A DNA stretch of 41,124 bases from Candidatus Aminicenantota bacterium (lineage in GTDB: Bacteria > Acidobacteriota > Aminicenantia > Aminicenantales > JAFGAV01). A program made the position numbers and the translations under genes. The DNA lies in the NCBI GenBank assembly GCA_016933515.1, contig JAFGAV010000037.1, forward strand, positions 1 to 41,124, read 5' to 3'. This document shows positions 27,628 through 36,359 of this stretch, piece by piece (within the stretch, counting starts at the first letter, position 1; every line of letters starts with the position of its first letter). Below the pieces are notes generated by a model. It made no database searches. It was not told where the DNA came from and saw only the letters and a list, made by a program, of their open reading frames with translations.

Positions 27628-28161
27628 ATGGACCATAACAATCCGGAATTGTGGAAACCGGCGCTTCTGGCCGGGGTTATGGCCGGTGTTCTGGCCGGCT
27701 TGCCACTCGTCAATTGCTGTTGTTGTCTCTGGCCCATCGCCGGCGGGCTTTTGGCCGTATATCTTCATCAAAAACAGACACGCGCCGCCCTGACCGGCGC
27801 TGACGGCGCGATTTTGGGCGCCCTGGCGGGCCTGGCCTCGGCTGTTGTCCGGACCGTGATTCTGATCCCCCTTCAAAGCGTGAATCTTCGGTTTATGCAA
27901 AAGCATGTTTTCCCTTATCTCATGGATCTTTTTGAACAATCCGGACAGCCGCCTCCTCCCCAGCTCGAGGAGCTGATCCGAGGTGAGCTTCCCTCTCTGA
28001 CGCCGCAGGCGTTTTTTCTCGACTTGCTCCTGACCGCCGCCCTGTTTGCCGGCCTGGGCGCCCTGGGCGGAGTCATCGCCGTTTCCATGTTCAAGAAAAA
28101 GACTCCCGTCCGTCCGGAGAACCCCCATGCCGCACAAGACCCAAGTGATCGTCAACCCTGA
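27628..28161 (+). CDS. Small membrane protein with Cys-rich first helix
   Basis: A 177-residue protein not assigned to a family. It has a hydrophobic segment at residues 12-45 containing VNCCCCLWPIAGG, a second helix pair near 57-85, an amphipathic proline-rich loop (SGQPPPPQLEELIRG), a C-terminal helix around 130-155 and a basic tail. ATG 27628 is chosen as the first with the hydrophobic profile intact; a TTG at 27580 would overlap the DUF2085 gene. The last 35 bp overlap the lipid-kinase gene, so translation is probably coupled. The four consecutive cysteines next to the membrane could be acylated, disulphide-bonded or metal-binding. Confidence 0.65.
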   Translation: MDHNNPELWKPALLAGVMAGVLAGLPLVNCCCCLWPIAGGLLAVYLHQKQTRAALTGADGAILGALAGLASAVVRTVILIPLQSVNLRFMQKHVFPYLMDLFEQSGQPPPPQLEELIRGELPSLTPQAFFLDLLLTAALFAGLGALGGVIAVSMFKKKTPVRPENPHAAQDPSDRQP

Positions 28162-29056
28162 GTCGAACAAAGGGCGAACCCGCAGACGATGGAGCGAGAT
28201 CAAATCGGCCCTCCGCGGCTTTTTCAAGGAATTTCGCTACGATTTCACCGAAAAGCCCTTTCAGGCCGCCGACATGGCGCGGGAAGCGATCAAGTCGGGT
28301 TCCGATCTCATCATCGGCGTGGGCGGAGACGGCACGATGAACGAGATCGCCAACGGATTTTTTGAAAAAGGCAGGGTCATCAATCCCGACTCCGCTCTGG
28401 GCGTCGTCCCTTCGGGAACAGGGTGCGATTTCACCAAAAGCCTCAATCTTCCTTCCGACGTCAAATCCGCCCTGAAAGTGATCGCCGGCTCCGATAGAAA
28501 AAAGATCGACGTCGGTCGAGCCGCCTACACCGCCCCTTCGGGCCGGACCGAACAGCGGTTTTTCCTGAACGTCGCCGATTTCGGATTCGGCGGAGAAGTC
28601 GTCCGTGAGGTCAACCGCAAAAGGCTCGAACGGCGCGCCTCCTCCTACTTCCGCTGTCTTTACACCACCGCTCTAACCTACAGAAACAAACGCCTGAAAC
28701 TCAAAATGGACGGCCGGGAACTGCCCGCCGGTGATTACATGATCGGCGCGGTGGCCAACGGCCGCATTTTCGGCAAGGGGATGAAAATATCTCCTCGCGC
28801 CGAACTCGACGACGGCCTTCTGGATTTCGTCCTCGTCCGAGGCATGAAAATCATGGAATTTCTTCTACACAGCTGGAGGATCTACCTCGGCACCCATCTC
28901 TCCCACCCCAAGATCGACTTTTACCGCAGCCGGGTTGTGGAGGCCGAGCCCGAGAACCGCGATGACGATGTCGCCATTGAAATCGACGGCGAACAGGTCG
29001 GACGTCTCCCGGCGGTGTTCGAAGTCCTTCCCCTGTCCATGAGCGTCAAGGGATGA
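28127..29056 (+). CDS. Diacylglycerol/sphingolipid-kinase family lipid kinase
   Basis: A 309-residue enzyme of the YegS/BmrU/DAGK catalytic family, which phosphorylates a lipid with ATP at the membrane. The nucleotide site GVGGDGTMNEIANG and the following PSGTGCDFTKSL are clear, as are the C-terminal strands GKGMKISPRAELDDGLLDFVLV and the ending AIEIDGEQVG. ATG 28127 follows GGAG and overlaps the upstream membrane gene by 35 bp. Lipid substrate is unknown: diacylglycerol, undecaprenol-like and sphingoid lipids are all possible for the family. It completes a four-gene locus with GT87, DUF2085 and the Cys-rich protein. Confidence 0.88.
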   Translation: MPHKTQVIVNPESNKGRTRRRWSEIKSALRGFFKEFRYDFTEKPFQAADMAREAIKSGSDLIIGVGGDGTMNEIANGFFEKGRVINPDSALGVVPSGTGCDFTKSLNLPSDVKSALKVIAGSDRKKIDVGRAAYTAPSGRTEQRFFLNVADFGFGGEVVREVNRKRLERRASSYFRCLYTTALTYRNKRLKLKMDGRELPAGDYMIGAVANGRIFGKGMKISPRAELDDGLLDFVLVRGMKIMEFLLHSWRIYLGTHLSHPKIDFYRSRVVEAEPENRDDDVAIEIDGEQVGRLPAVFEVLPLSMSVKG

Positions 29057-29062
29057 GGCGCC

Positions 29063-29665
29063 TCAGCGTTCGGACGGGGCGTCCCGCCTTAGGGAAAGAT
29101 AGAAGCGGTCGCTGGTGAGGAGAATCTTGCCCCGGGCGTCCCGGAGGGAATAAAGCTGCCCTCCGCCCGTCCCTCCCCGGCCATTGTAAACGCTGAGGAC
29201 TTTGCGAATGTAACGAAGCGTCTCGGGAAACGGGGGGACGCCTTTGTGTTTTTTGACCGCGTCCGGTCCGGCGTTGTAAGCGGCCAGGACGGTGCGCAGG
29301 TCATTCCGGTACCGGGAGAACAGGTCTTTGAGATAGCGGACGCCGCCGTCGATGTTCTGCTGGGGGTCGAAAACATTCTGGACGCCGTACTGGGACGCCG
29401 TTTCCGGGACGAGCTGCATCAGACCGATGGCGCCCTTGACGGAGACGGCCGCCGGATTGTAATTGGACTCCACCTGGATGATGGAATGAATGAGGTTTTC
29501 ATCGAGCCCATGTTTTTCCGCCGCCACGCGGACAAAGGGACCGTATTTCTTGCGCCCTCCTTCCGGGGAGCTTGCGCCCATGAGTCCCGCCGCCAGGAAC
29601 ACCAAAGCCGCAAAGACGGCCAGCCGTCCGTTCAAGGCTCGCGCAGGAAGACGCCATCCTCTCAT
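29063..29665 (-). CDS. Lytic transglycosylase (SLT domain), exported
   Basis: A 200-residue peptidoglycan lytic transglycosylase. ATG 29665 lies 6 nt after TAGGA and begins a basic, hydrophobic signal peptide (cleavage near residue 31). The SLT domain shows the catalytic Glu66 in IIQVESNYNP, then GAIGLMQLVP and AAYNAGPDAV, the standard three motifs. It cleaves glycan strands of murein, with 1,6-anhydro products known for the family. The C-terminal about 35 residues are not part of the domain. It is convergent with the lipid kinase (6-bp gap). It may be transcribed after alaS or from a weak promoter of its own. Confidence 0.9.
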   Translation of the reverse strand: MRGWRLPARALNGRLAVFAALVFLAAGLMGASSPEGGRKKYGPFVRVAAEKHGLDENLIHSIIQVESNYNPAAVSVKGAIGLMQLVPETASQYGVQNVFDPQQNIDGGVRYLKDLFSRYRNDLRTVLAAYNAGPDAVKKHKGVPPFPETLRYIRKVLSVYNGRGGTGGGQLYSLRDARGKILLTSDRFYLSLRRDAPSER

Positions 29666-29675
29666 GATGAATCCT

Positions 29676-29703
29676 ATCATCTCTCAAACCGACCGCATGT
29701 CAA
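29676..29703 (-). promoter_or_regulatory. Weak candidate promoter of the lytic transglycosylase gene
   Basis: A perfect TTGACA on the minus strand (29703-29698) is followed after 16 bp by GATGAT (29681-29676). The -10 is poor, so this is tentative. Confidence 0.28.
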
Positions 29704-29778
29704 TAACCCCTGGGGGTGATGTTCGGGAGGATTTTATCACCCCGCCTGCGGTGACGGGACGGCCGGCTTCTCGCAGGC

Positions 29779-32415
29779 CTAAAGCCACGTCTCCAGGAGG
29801 GCTGCGCTCCTGTCCAGGAGCTCATCGAGCTTCCCGGGCGCGCGTCCCCCGGCTTGGGCGAAATCCGCCCGCCCCCCGCCTCCGCCTCCCACCTCGGCGG
29901 CCAGCGCCTTGACCAGCCGATCGGCGCGGATTTTGGCCGTCAGGTCTTCGGTGACGGCAACCACGAGAAGCACCTTTTCGCCTTCCGTCTGGCCGATGAC
30001 GACGACCCCCGAGCCCAGTTTTTTCTTGAGCTCATCGGCCAGCCCCCGGATCTCGCCGGGATCGAGCGCCTCCGTTTTGCGGGTCAGGAGCCGCACGCCT
30101 TTCACCGAGAGGGTTTTCTCTCCGGCCGGACTCCCCTGCCCCCGGGCGATCTTCTGACGGAGAAGCCGGATTTCTCTCTCTTTTTCCTTGACCTCGTCCC
30201 TGAGGCGCCGCGCCTGCGCGGCGAGGTCCCGCCGCGGCGCGCTCAAGGCGGCCTGGATCTCTTCGAGGAGGGATTCGGCGTCCTGGGTTTCGGACACCGC
30301 TTCATCTCCGGTCACGGCCTCGATGCGTCTCATGCCCGCGGCCACGGACTCTTCTTTGAGGATTTTGAACAGTCCCAAGCGTCCGGTCGAAGCGGAATGG
30401 ATGCCTCCGCACAGTTCGCGGCTGAAATCGGAGATCGAAACCATGCGGACTCTGTCTCCGTATTTTTCCTCGAAGATGGCCATGGCGCCGGCGCAAAGAC
30501 CCTCCTCCAGAGTCACGGTCCTGGTTTCCACGGGAAGATCCTCGCGGATTTTTTCATTGACCAGGCTTTCGACCTTGCGGATTTCCTCCGGGCTCAAAGC
30601 GGCGAAGTGGGTGAAATCGAACCGCAGCCTCCCGGGAAGGACCAGCGACCCGGCCTGTTTGACGTGCTCTCCCAGGACCTGCCGCAAGGCGGCGTGAAGA
30701 AGGTGCGTGGCGGTATGGTTGCGCCTGAGGGCCAGACGGCGGTCCTCGTCGACAGCCGCCTCGACTTCGTCTCCCTCCGCCGCGCTTCCGGAGAGGACGG
30801 TAATTCGATGCGCGATGACCTCGGGAACGGGGAAAGATGCGGCCTCGACGCGGGCGGAAAAACGGGGGTTTTTCAAAATGCCGGTATCGCTCGCCTGGCC
30901 GCCCGCCTCGGCGTAAAAAGGAGTGCGGTCGAGGATGACCTCTCCTCTCTGTCCCTCCCCGAGCGACGTCACCCTTCGCCCTTCGGCCAACACGCCGAGA
31001 ATGCGCGGTCCCTCGAGCCGCTGTCGCTCATAGCCCTCGAAGCGCCCTCCTCGGCCGACAAAAGGCTCGTAGACCTTCCGGTCTTTCGCGGCGGCGTCGC
31101 CCTTCCATGTTTCCCGGGCCCGTTTTTTTTGTTTTTCGAGCTCCGCTTGGAACCCGGGCTCATCCAGCGACAACCCTTCTTCGCGGGCCAATTCCTGGGA
31201 GAGGTCGAGGGGAAATCCAAGCGTGTCATACAGCTTGAAAATTTCCGGCCCGCCCAGCGTCGTCCGTCCTTCCGTTTTGGCCCGGGCGGCGAGGTCGTGG
31301 AAAACCCTGAGTCCCGAAGCGAGTGTGGCGGCGAAACGCTCCTCCTCCGAAAGGCAGATCTTGCTGACGAAGGCGGCCGTGCCCAGAAGCTCGGGATAGG
31401 CGTCCTTCATCACGTCTCCGACGGCTCCCGTCAGTTTGTAGAGAAAGGGCCTGTCCAGACCGAGGAGATTTCCCTGCCGGAAGGCGCGGCGAATGAGACG
31501 TCTCAAAACGTATCCCCGCCCGTCGTTGGCGGGCATGATGCCGTCGCTGACAAGAAAGGTGACGGCCCGAAGGTGATCGGCGATGACTCTCATCGCCACA
31601 TCGGCTTCGTCCTCGGCGGGGTATTCCCGGCCCGTCTCCTCGGCGATGCGCTCCAGAAGGGGGAGGAAAAGGTCCGTCTCGAAATTGCTCCGGCGTCCCT
31701 GCAGGGCGGCGGCCGTTCTCTCGAGCCCCATGCCGGTGTCGATCGAAGGCGAAGGCAGAGGGCGGAGACGTCCCTCCGCGTCCTGTTCGAATTGCATGAA
31801 CACGAGGTTCCAGAGCTCGACCAACCGTTCGCTGCCCGATTCGATCAAGCCCCGAGCTTCCCCGGCGGGGATGTCCCCGTCCAGGTCGTAATGGATCTCG
31901 GAGCAGGGGCCGCACGGCCCGGTGTCGCCCATGGACCAGTAGTTGTCCTTTTTCCCGAAGCGGAAGATCCGGGCGGCGGCAACGCCCACGCGCTCGTTCC
32001 ACAGGCGGTACGCCTCCTCGTCCTCCTCGTAAACGGTGATGTAAAGGCGCTCGGAAGGGATGCGGAAAACATCCGTGACCAGCTCCCAGGCGAAGGAGAC
32101 GGCCTCGAGCTTGAAATAGTCCCCGAACGAGAAGTTGCCCAGCATTTCGAAGAAGGTGTGGTGTTTGGACGTGCGCCCCACCTGCTCCAGGTCGTTGTGC
32201 TTGCCGCTCACGCGCAGGCATTTTTGGACCGTGACCGCCCGTGTGTAGGCCCGCTGCTCCAGCCCGAGGAATAGGTTCTTGAACTGGTTCATGCCGGCGT
32301 TGGTGAAAAGCAGGGTGGGGTCGTCCTTGGGCAGCAGGGAGGAACTGGCGACGATCCGGTGGCCCCGCCGGCTGAAGTAATCAAGGAAGGACAGGCGGAT
32401 GTCGTGCGCCTTCAT
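29779..32415 (-). CDS. alaS: Alanyl-tRNA synthetase
   Basis: A full-length 878-residue class II synthetase that charges tRNA-Ala. It has the aminoacylation core (SSSLLPKDDPTLLFTNAGMNQFK), the editing domain with zinc ligands His567, His571, Cys669 and His673 (E. coli 564, 568, 666, 670), and a C-terminal DHHA1-type domain ending with the glycine loop GGGGGGRADFAQAGG. The motif around Cys669 reads CGGIHS instead of CGGTHV, with ligands retained. The start codon overlaps the pilT stop (ATGA), so the two are translationally coupled. Confidence 0.97.
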   Translation of the reverse strand: MKAHDIRLSFLDYFSRRGHRIVASSSLLPKDDPTLLFTNAGMNQFKNLFLGLEQRAYTRAVTVQKCLRVSGKHNDLEQVGRTSKHHTFFEMLGNFSFGDYFKLEAVSFAWELVTDVFRIPSERLYITVYEEDEEAYRLWNERVGVAAARIFRFGKKDNYWSMGDTGPCGPCSEIHYDLDGDIPAGEARGLIESGSERLVELWNLVFMQFEQDAEGRLRPLPSPSIDTGMGLERTAAALQGRRSNFETDLFLPLLERIAEETGREYPAEDEADVAMRVIADHLRAVTFLVSDGIMPANDGRGYVLRRLIRRAFRQGNLLGLDRPFLYKLTGAVGDVMKDAYPELLGTAAFVSKICLSEEERFAATLASGLRVFHDLAARAKTEGRTTLGGPEIFKLYDTLGFPLDLSQELAREEGLSLDEPGFQAELEKQKKRARETWKGDAAAKDRKVYEPFVGRGGRFEGYERQRLEGPRILGVLAEGRRVTSLGEGQRGEVILDRTPFYAEAGGQASDTGILKNPRFSARVEAASFPVPEVIAHRITVLSGSAAEGDEVEAAVDEDRRLALRRNHTATHLLHAALRQVLGEHVKQAGSLVLPGRLRFDFTHFAALSPEEIRKVESLVNEKIREDLPVETRTVTLEEGLCAGAMAIFEEKYGDRVRMVSISDFSRELCGGIHSASTGRLGLFKILKEESVAAGMRRIEAVTGDEAVSETQDAESLLEEIQAALSAPRRDLAAQARRLRDEVKEKEREIRLLRQKIARGQGSPAGEKTLSVKGVRLLTRKTEALDPGEIRGLADELKKKLGSGVVVIGQTEGEKVLLVVAVTEDLTAKIRADRLVKALAAEVGGGGGGRADFAQAGGRAPGKLDELLDRSAALLETWL

Positions 32416-33569
32416 TCCTTCCCCTTCCGGCCGCGATCCGACCGGCGATCGATCTGCTTCAGCCGTTTCTCCATGTCTTCCAGGGCGATGTCCAGGGTGG
32501 ATTGAATTCCCTGAACGCGGAGCTTGAAGCCGTCGGGGTTGGAGCAGTAGGTCAGCCCCTGCTCGAAGGAGATGTAGCCGTGGTGGAAAAGCTGATAGAT
32601 GGACTGGTCAAAGGTCTGCATCCCGTATTCCGAAACGCCGGTCTGAATCGCGTCGCGGATGAAATTCGTCTTCTCCCGGTCAAGGATGCATTCCTGGATG
32701 TAGGACGTGGTGATCATGACCTCCACGGCGGGCACGCGACCCGCGCCGTCCTGGCGGGGGATGAGACGCATGGAGATGACCGCCCGGAGGAGATTGGCCA
32801 GCTGCAGCCGGATCTGGCGATGCTGGTGCGGCGGGAAGGCGGCGACGATGCGGTTGATGGATTCCGGAGCATCGAGAGTGTGAAGGGTGCTCAGGACCAA
32901 ATGGCCCGTCTCGGCGGCCATGATGGCCGTGTCGATCGTATCCGAATCGCGCATCTCGCCGACCAGGATGACGTCCGGATCCTCTCGGAGCGCGGCTTTG
33001 AGTCCCCGGGCGAAGCTCATGACGTCTTCACCGACCTCGCGCTGGCAGATCATGCTTTGCTTATCGGCGTGAAGGAACTCGATGGGCTCCTCGATGGTGA
33101 TGATTCGCTCCCGCCTCAGGCGGTTGATGTGGTCGATCATCGAAGCCAGGGTCGTCGTTTTGCCGCTCCCCGTCGTGCCGGTGACGAGGACCAGCCCCCG
33201 GGGGTATTCGCAGATCGTTTCCAGGATTTCGGGGAGCAGCAGCTCGCGGATGGCCTTGACCTCGAAGGGGATGATGCGCAGGGACAGGGCCAGAGTCCCC
33301 CGCTGGAAGTAGATGTTGCCCCGGAAGCGCCCGTAGCCCGAAAGGCTGTAGGCGAAATCGACGTCCAAGTTCTCCCGGAGCTTTTTCCTTTGGTATTCGT
33401 TGAGGAGATCCTCGATGACCTCGTCCATCTCCTGCGCCGTCAGGCGGCCCAATCCCGTCAGGGGGAACAAGGCGCCGTGGATGCGCAGGGTGGGGTGTTG
33501 ACCGACCTTGAGATGGATGTCCGAAGCCTCACGTTCGATCCCGACTTTGAGCAGCTCGTCGATGTTCAT
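32412..33569 (-). CDS. pilT: PilT-type twitching/secretion ATPase
   Basis: A 385-residue hexameric ATPase of the PilT/VirB11 family, which drives retraction of type IV pili. The N-terminal PAS-like domain (ASDIHLKVGQHPTLRIHG) precedes the ATPase core with Walker A GTTGSGKTTT, the acidic box IITIEEPIEF, Walker B DVILVGEMRD and the His box HLVLSTLHT. The C-terminal tail is about 40 residues longer than the core. The start is ATG 33569 after a GGGGGG stretch. No pilin or pilus assembly gene is in the window; PilT paralogues are often scattered. It lies 34 bp after ilvE and overlaps alaS. Confidence 0.93.
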   Translation of the reverse strand: MNIDELLKVGIEREASDIHLKVGQHPTLRIHGALFPLTGLGRLTAQEMDEVIEDLLNEYQRKKLRENLDVDFAYSLSGYGRFRGNIYFQRGTLALSLRIIPFEVKAIRELLLPEILETICEYPRGLVLVTGTTGSGKTTTLASMIDHINRLRRERIITIEEPIEFLHADKQSMICQREVGEDVMSFARGLKAALREDPDVILVGEMRDSDTIDTAIMAAETGHLVLSTLHTLDAPESINRIVAAFPPHQHRQIRLQLANLLRAVISMRLIPRQDGAGRVPAVEVMITTSYIQECILDREKTNFIRDAIQTGVSEYGMQTFDQSIYQLFHHGYISFEQGLTYCSNPDGFKLRVQGIQSTLDIALEDMEKRLKQIDRRSDRGRKGKE

Positions 33570-33603
33570 CGCCGTCCCCCCTTGTCGTGAGTCCCCGCCG
33601 TCC

Positions 33604-34533
33604 TCACCACTCGATCAGCGTCAGCCAACGGTGCGTGTCCGGCCTCCGGCCGTTCACGTAGGCGAAAAAGCGCTCCTGCAGCTCCGCGGCCACCGGGCCG
33701 CGCTTGCCCGATCCGACGGGGATTCTGTCGATCGAGCGTATGGGCGTGATCTCGGCCGCCGAGCCCGTGAAAAAGACCTCGTCGGCGATGTACAGCATCT
33801 CACGGGGAATCGTGGATTCGACAACCGGCAGGCCCATCTCTCCGGCGAAGATCATGACCGAGTCGCGGGTGATGCCCGGAAGAATGGAACAGGACAGGGG
33901 CGGCGTCAGGAGCGTTCCGTCCTTGACCAGGAAGATGTTTTCGCCGCTGCCCTCGCTGACGTGCCCGCGGACGTTGAGGCCGATCCCCTCGCTGTAGCCG
34001 TTTTTGAGCGCCTCCATCTTGATCAGCTGGGAATTCATGTAGTTGGCCCCCGTCTTGGCCAGGGCGGGGAACGTGTTGGGCGCCATGCGCGCCCAGGACG
34101 AGACGCAAACATCCACCCCGTTCTCCATGGCTTCCGGACCGAGATACTGGCCCCATTCCCAGACCAAGATGGAGCAATCCACGGGATTGGGGAAGGGATC
34201 CACTCCCAGGGACGTGTAACCGCGGTAAACGAGCGGCCGAACGTAACAAGATTTCAGCTTGTTGGCCCGGATCGTCTGGATGACGGCGGCATTGAACTGC
34301 TCCTGACTGTAAGGGATGTCCATACGGTAGATCTTGCAGGAATGAAACAGGCGCCGGATGTGCGCGTCCAAGCGGAAAATGACGCTTCCCCGGGCCGTCT
34401 CGTAGGCGCGGAATCCCTCGAACACCGAGGACCCGTAATGGACGCAATGCGAAGCGACGTGGATGGTGGCCTCCTTCCAGGGGACGAGCCGGCCGTTCAT
34501 CCAGACGAGGCCGTCTTCCTTAAAAGGACTCAT
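33604..34533 (-). CDS. ilvE: Branched-chain amino acid aminotransferase
   Basis: A 309-residue class IV PLP aminotransferase that interconverts Val, Leu and Ile with their 2-oxo acids. Lys160 in AKTGANYMNSQL is the expected Schiff-base lysine (Lys159 in E. coli). Other motifs are HYGSSVFEGFRAY, YVRPLVYRG, HVSEGSGENIFLV and EVFFTGSAAEITPI, all as in type I IlvE. The gene has its own promoter and starts a minus-strand unit with pilT and alaS. In a peptide-fermenting organism it would work mainly in amino acid breakdown, an inference. Confidence 0.94.
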   Translation of the reverse strand: MSPFKEDGLVWMNGRLVPWKEATIHVASHCVHYGSSVFEGFRAYETARGSVIFRLDAHIRRLFHSCKIYRMDIPYSQEQFNAAVIQTIRANKLKSCYVRPLVYRGYTSLGVDPFPNPVDCSILVWEWGQYLGPEAMENGVDVCVSSWARMAPNTFPALAKTGANYMNSQLIKMEALKNGYSEGIGLNVRGHVSEGSGENIFLVKDGTLLTPPLSCSILPGITRDSVMIFAGEMGLPVVESTIPREMLYIADEVFFTGSAAEITPIRSIDRIPVGSGKRGPVAAELQERFFAYVNGRRPDTHRWLTLIEW

Positions 34534-34593
34534 GCAGGGCTCCTTTCCAAAATGAGATCGGATCTTAAGCCGTGGATCATTGCGTGGAGCCTC

Positions 34594-34623
34594 ATCTTAG
34601 CCCAACCCCTGAAAGCAAGTCAA
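34594..34623 (-). promoter_or_regulatory. Promoter of ilvE-pilT-alaS
   Basis: On the minus strand TTGACT (34623-34618), an 18-bp spacer and TAAGAT (34599-34594). The start near 34587 gives a leader of about 54 nt ending in AAAGGAG close to the ATG. Confidence 0.58.
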
Positions 34624-34637
34624 ACGTGTTCCCCAAC

Positions 34638-34664
34638 CGCCTCCCCCGGTCTTGAGGAGAGGCG
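34638..34664 (-). terminator. Hairpin just after the Ser/Thr kinase stop codon
   Basis: CGCCTCCCC (34638-34646) pairs with GGAGAGGCG (34656-34664) as a 9-bp stem with one G-U on the transcribed strand and a 9-nt loop. It begins one base after the kinase stop. No U-tract follows, so termination strength is uncertain. Confidence 0.4.
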
Positions 34665-34665
34665 C

Positions 34666-35607
34666 TCATTCTACGGATTCGCCGCAATGGGGGCAGGTCG
34701 TGGCCCGGAAAGGAAGGGGTCTCCGGCAATTCCAGCACAGATTCTGGCCCAACCGCTCCCTGGCCCGGATTCTTTCCCGGATGTCCTCCATTTCGACCGT
34801 CTTTTTATCCTTGCTTTTGAGGGCCGCCAGGTCCCGGGAGATTTCGGCCGCCCGCTGGTAACGATCCTCGATTCGGAGCACCAGGCACCTCATGATGATT
34901 TCGTCGACCTGCCGGGGGATTTTCGGATTTTTCAATCGGGGGGGCGTGATCCGCCCTTGTTGGGCCATTTCCAGGATTTTGAAGGGATCGGCGTCGAAAA
35001 TGGGCGGCCGTCCGGCGATCATTTCGTAGAAAATGCAGCCGAGGGAGTAGATGTCCGACGAATAGTTCGCCTTGCCGGCGAATTGCTCGGGAGCCATGTA
35101 GGGCGGCGAACCGATGCGCGTCGAGGCGTAATGGACATTCTGCATCCAGGCCGACGTGCCGAAATCGGTGATCTTGACCGTGCCTTCCTCGGACACCATC
35201 AGGTTGGAGGGCCGCAGGTCGCGGTGGATGATCTTGTTTTTGTGCGCGTGATCGACGCCGGCGGCCACCTGGCGGATGTAGTCCACCGCCAATTCCCAGT
35301 CCAGGATCTTCTCCCGCTCCAGGATCTTTTCCAGTGTTTTGCCCTTGATGTATTCCATGACCATGAAAAAAACGCGGTTTTCTTTTTCGGCGGCCAGCAT
35401 GCGGACGATGTTGGGATGATTGAGCGCCGCCTGGAGCCGCGGCTCCTTAAGCAGCTTGAAAAGTTCGAGCGACTGCTTGTGAGGAACCTTGAGGGCGACC
35501 TTGATGTCCAGCCACGTGTCCTTGGCCAAATAGACCGTGCCGAATCCCCCGCTGCCCAAGGAGCGGAGAATTTCGTACTTGCCGACCTTCTGGCCTTGGA
35601 GAAACAT
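34666..35607 (-). CDS. Cytosolic Ser/Thr protein kinase with C-terminal zinc ribbon
   Basis: A 313-residue Hanks-type kinase. Present are the glycine loop GSGGFGTVY, Lys40 in VALKVP, the catalytic loop HRDLRPSN (Asp130), DFG (Asp148) and APEQF. In the loop the usual Lys after HRDL is Arg132, a known variant that can remain active. Residues about 265-313 form a basic linker and a zinc ribbon with CWNC and CPHCG. There is no membrane helix, so unlike PASTA-type kinases it is cytosolic. Its ATG is 1 bp after the rsmE stop, placing it as the last gene of the hrcA-grpE-dnaJ-rsmE operon. No phosphatase partner is nearby. Substrates are unknown; the heat-shock proteins encoded with it are candidates. 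Confidence 0.9.
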   Translation of the reverse strand: MFLQGQKVGKYEILRSLGSGGFGTVYLAKDTWLDIKVALKVPHKQSLELFKLLKEPRLQAALNHPNIVRMLAAEKENRVFFMVMEYIKGKTLEKILEREKILDWELAVDYIRQVAAGVDHAHKNKIIHRDLRPSNLMVSEEGTVKITDFGTSAWMQNVHYASTRIGSPPYMAPEQFAGKANYSSDIYSLGCIFYEMIAGRPPIFDADPFKILEMAQQGRITPPRLKNPKIPRQVDEIIMRCLVLRIEDRYQRAAEISRDLAALKSKDKKTVEMEDIRERIRARERLGQNLCWNCRRPLPFRATTCPHCGESVE

Positions 35608-35608
35608 C

Positions 35609-36352
35609 TCAGATCACCCAGAAATGGCTGATCAGACTCAGGGCGCCCACCGCAGCCGTCTCGGCCCGGAGAACGCTCCGGCCCAGCGTGACCGCCCTGA
35701 CCCCGCGCTCCCGGATCGTCCGATCTTCTCCGGCGGACCATCCCCCCTCGGGCCCGATGAGGACGCTGACCGAAGCCGGGGCCTCGGGGGCGTTTTCCGG
35801 CCTGCCGGTCACGACGCGGCGAAGAGGTTCCCCGCCCCGTTCGCTCAGGAACAGTTTCACTTCCGCAGCGTCCTCGCGGAGAAAGTCTTCCAGGCGCCGC
35901 GGAGCCGGGATTTCCGGAACCCATCCGGTCTTGCATTGTTTGGCCGCCTCGAGGGCGATGCGTTTCCAGCGCTTCAAACGCAAGTCGGGAACAGCCGGCA
36001 GCTTGGCCACCGACCGTTCGGTCGTGACGAAAACCATCGCCGAGACCGCAAGCTCCGTGGCGGCGCGGATCACGGTCTCCAGGACAGGAGGCCTGACCAG
36101 GGCCATGGCCAAAGTGACGGACGTCCGCGGGGAGAGCGCTCCTTCCCGGCTGAGGATCCGAACCAAGGTCCGGTCCGGACCGCAGGACTCCACAACCCCT
36201 TTGTACACCGCGCCCCGACCGTCGAAAAATTCGATCGCCTCGCCCGTCCGGATCCGGACCACCCGGCTGAGGTGATGATGCTCCCTTCCCTCGATGCGGA
36301 CCACGGAGGGGGGCTCGGACGGCCGGGAAAGATAAAACCGGTTGGCGGTCAT
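35609..36352 (-). CDS. rsmE: 16S rRNA m3U1498 methyltransferase
   Basis: A 247-residue SPOUT methyltransferase that methylates U1498 of 16S rRNA with SAM. The N-terminal PUA-like domain (HHHLSRVVRIRTGE) and the C-terminal knot with LIGPEGGWSAGE and VTLGRSVLRAETA are clear. ATG 36352 lies 6 nt after AGGG and just beyond the dnaJ stop; the longer frame would overlap dnaJ. The dnaJ-rsmE linkage is common in bacteria. Confidence 0.93.
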   Translation of the reverse strand: MTANRFYLSRPSEPPSVVRIEGREHHHLSRVVRIRTGEAIEFFDGRGAVYKGVVESCGPDRTLVRILSREGALSPRTSVTLAMALVRPPVLETVIRAATELAVSAMVFVTTERSVAKLPAVPDLRLKRWKRIALEAAKQCKTGWVPEIPAPRRLEDFLREDAAEVKLFLSERGGEPLRRVVTGRPENAPEAPASVSVLIGPEGGWSAGEDRTIRERGVRAVTLGRSVLRAETAAVGALSLISHFWVI

Positions 36353-36359
36353 CAAATCC

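Noticed and set aside
29854-32274. Antisense open frame of about 800 codons over alaS
   Set aside because: Shadow of alaS codon usage; no signals of its own.
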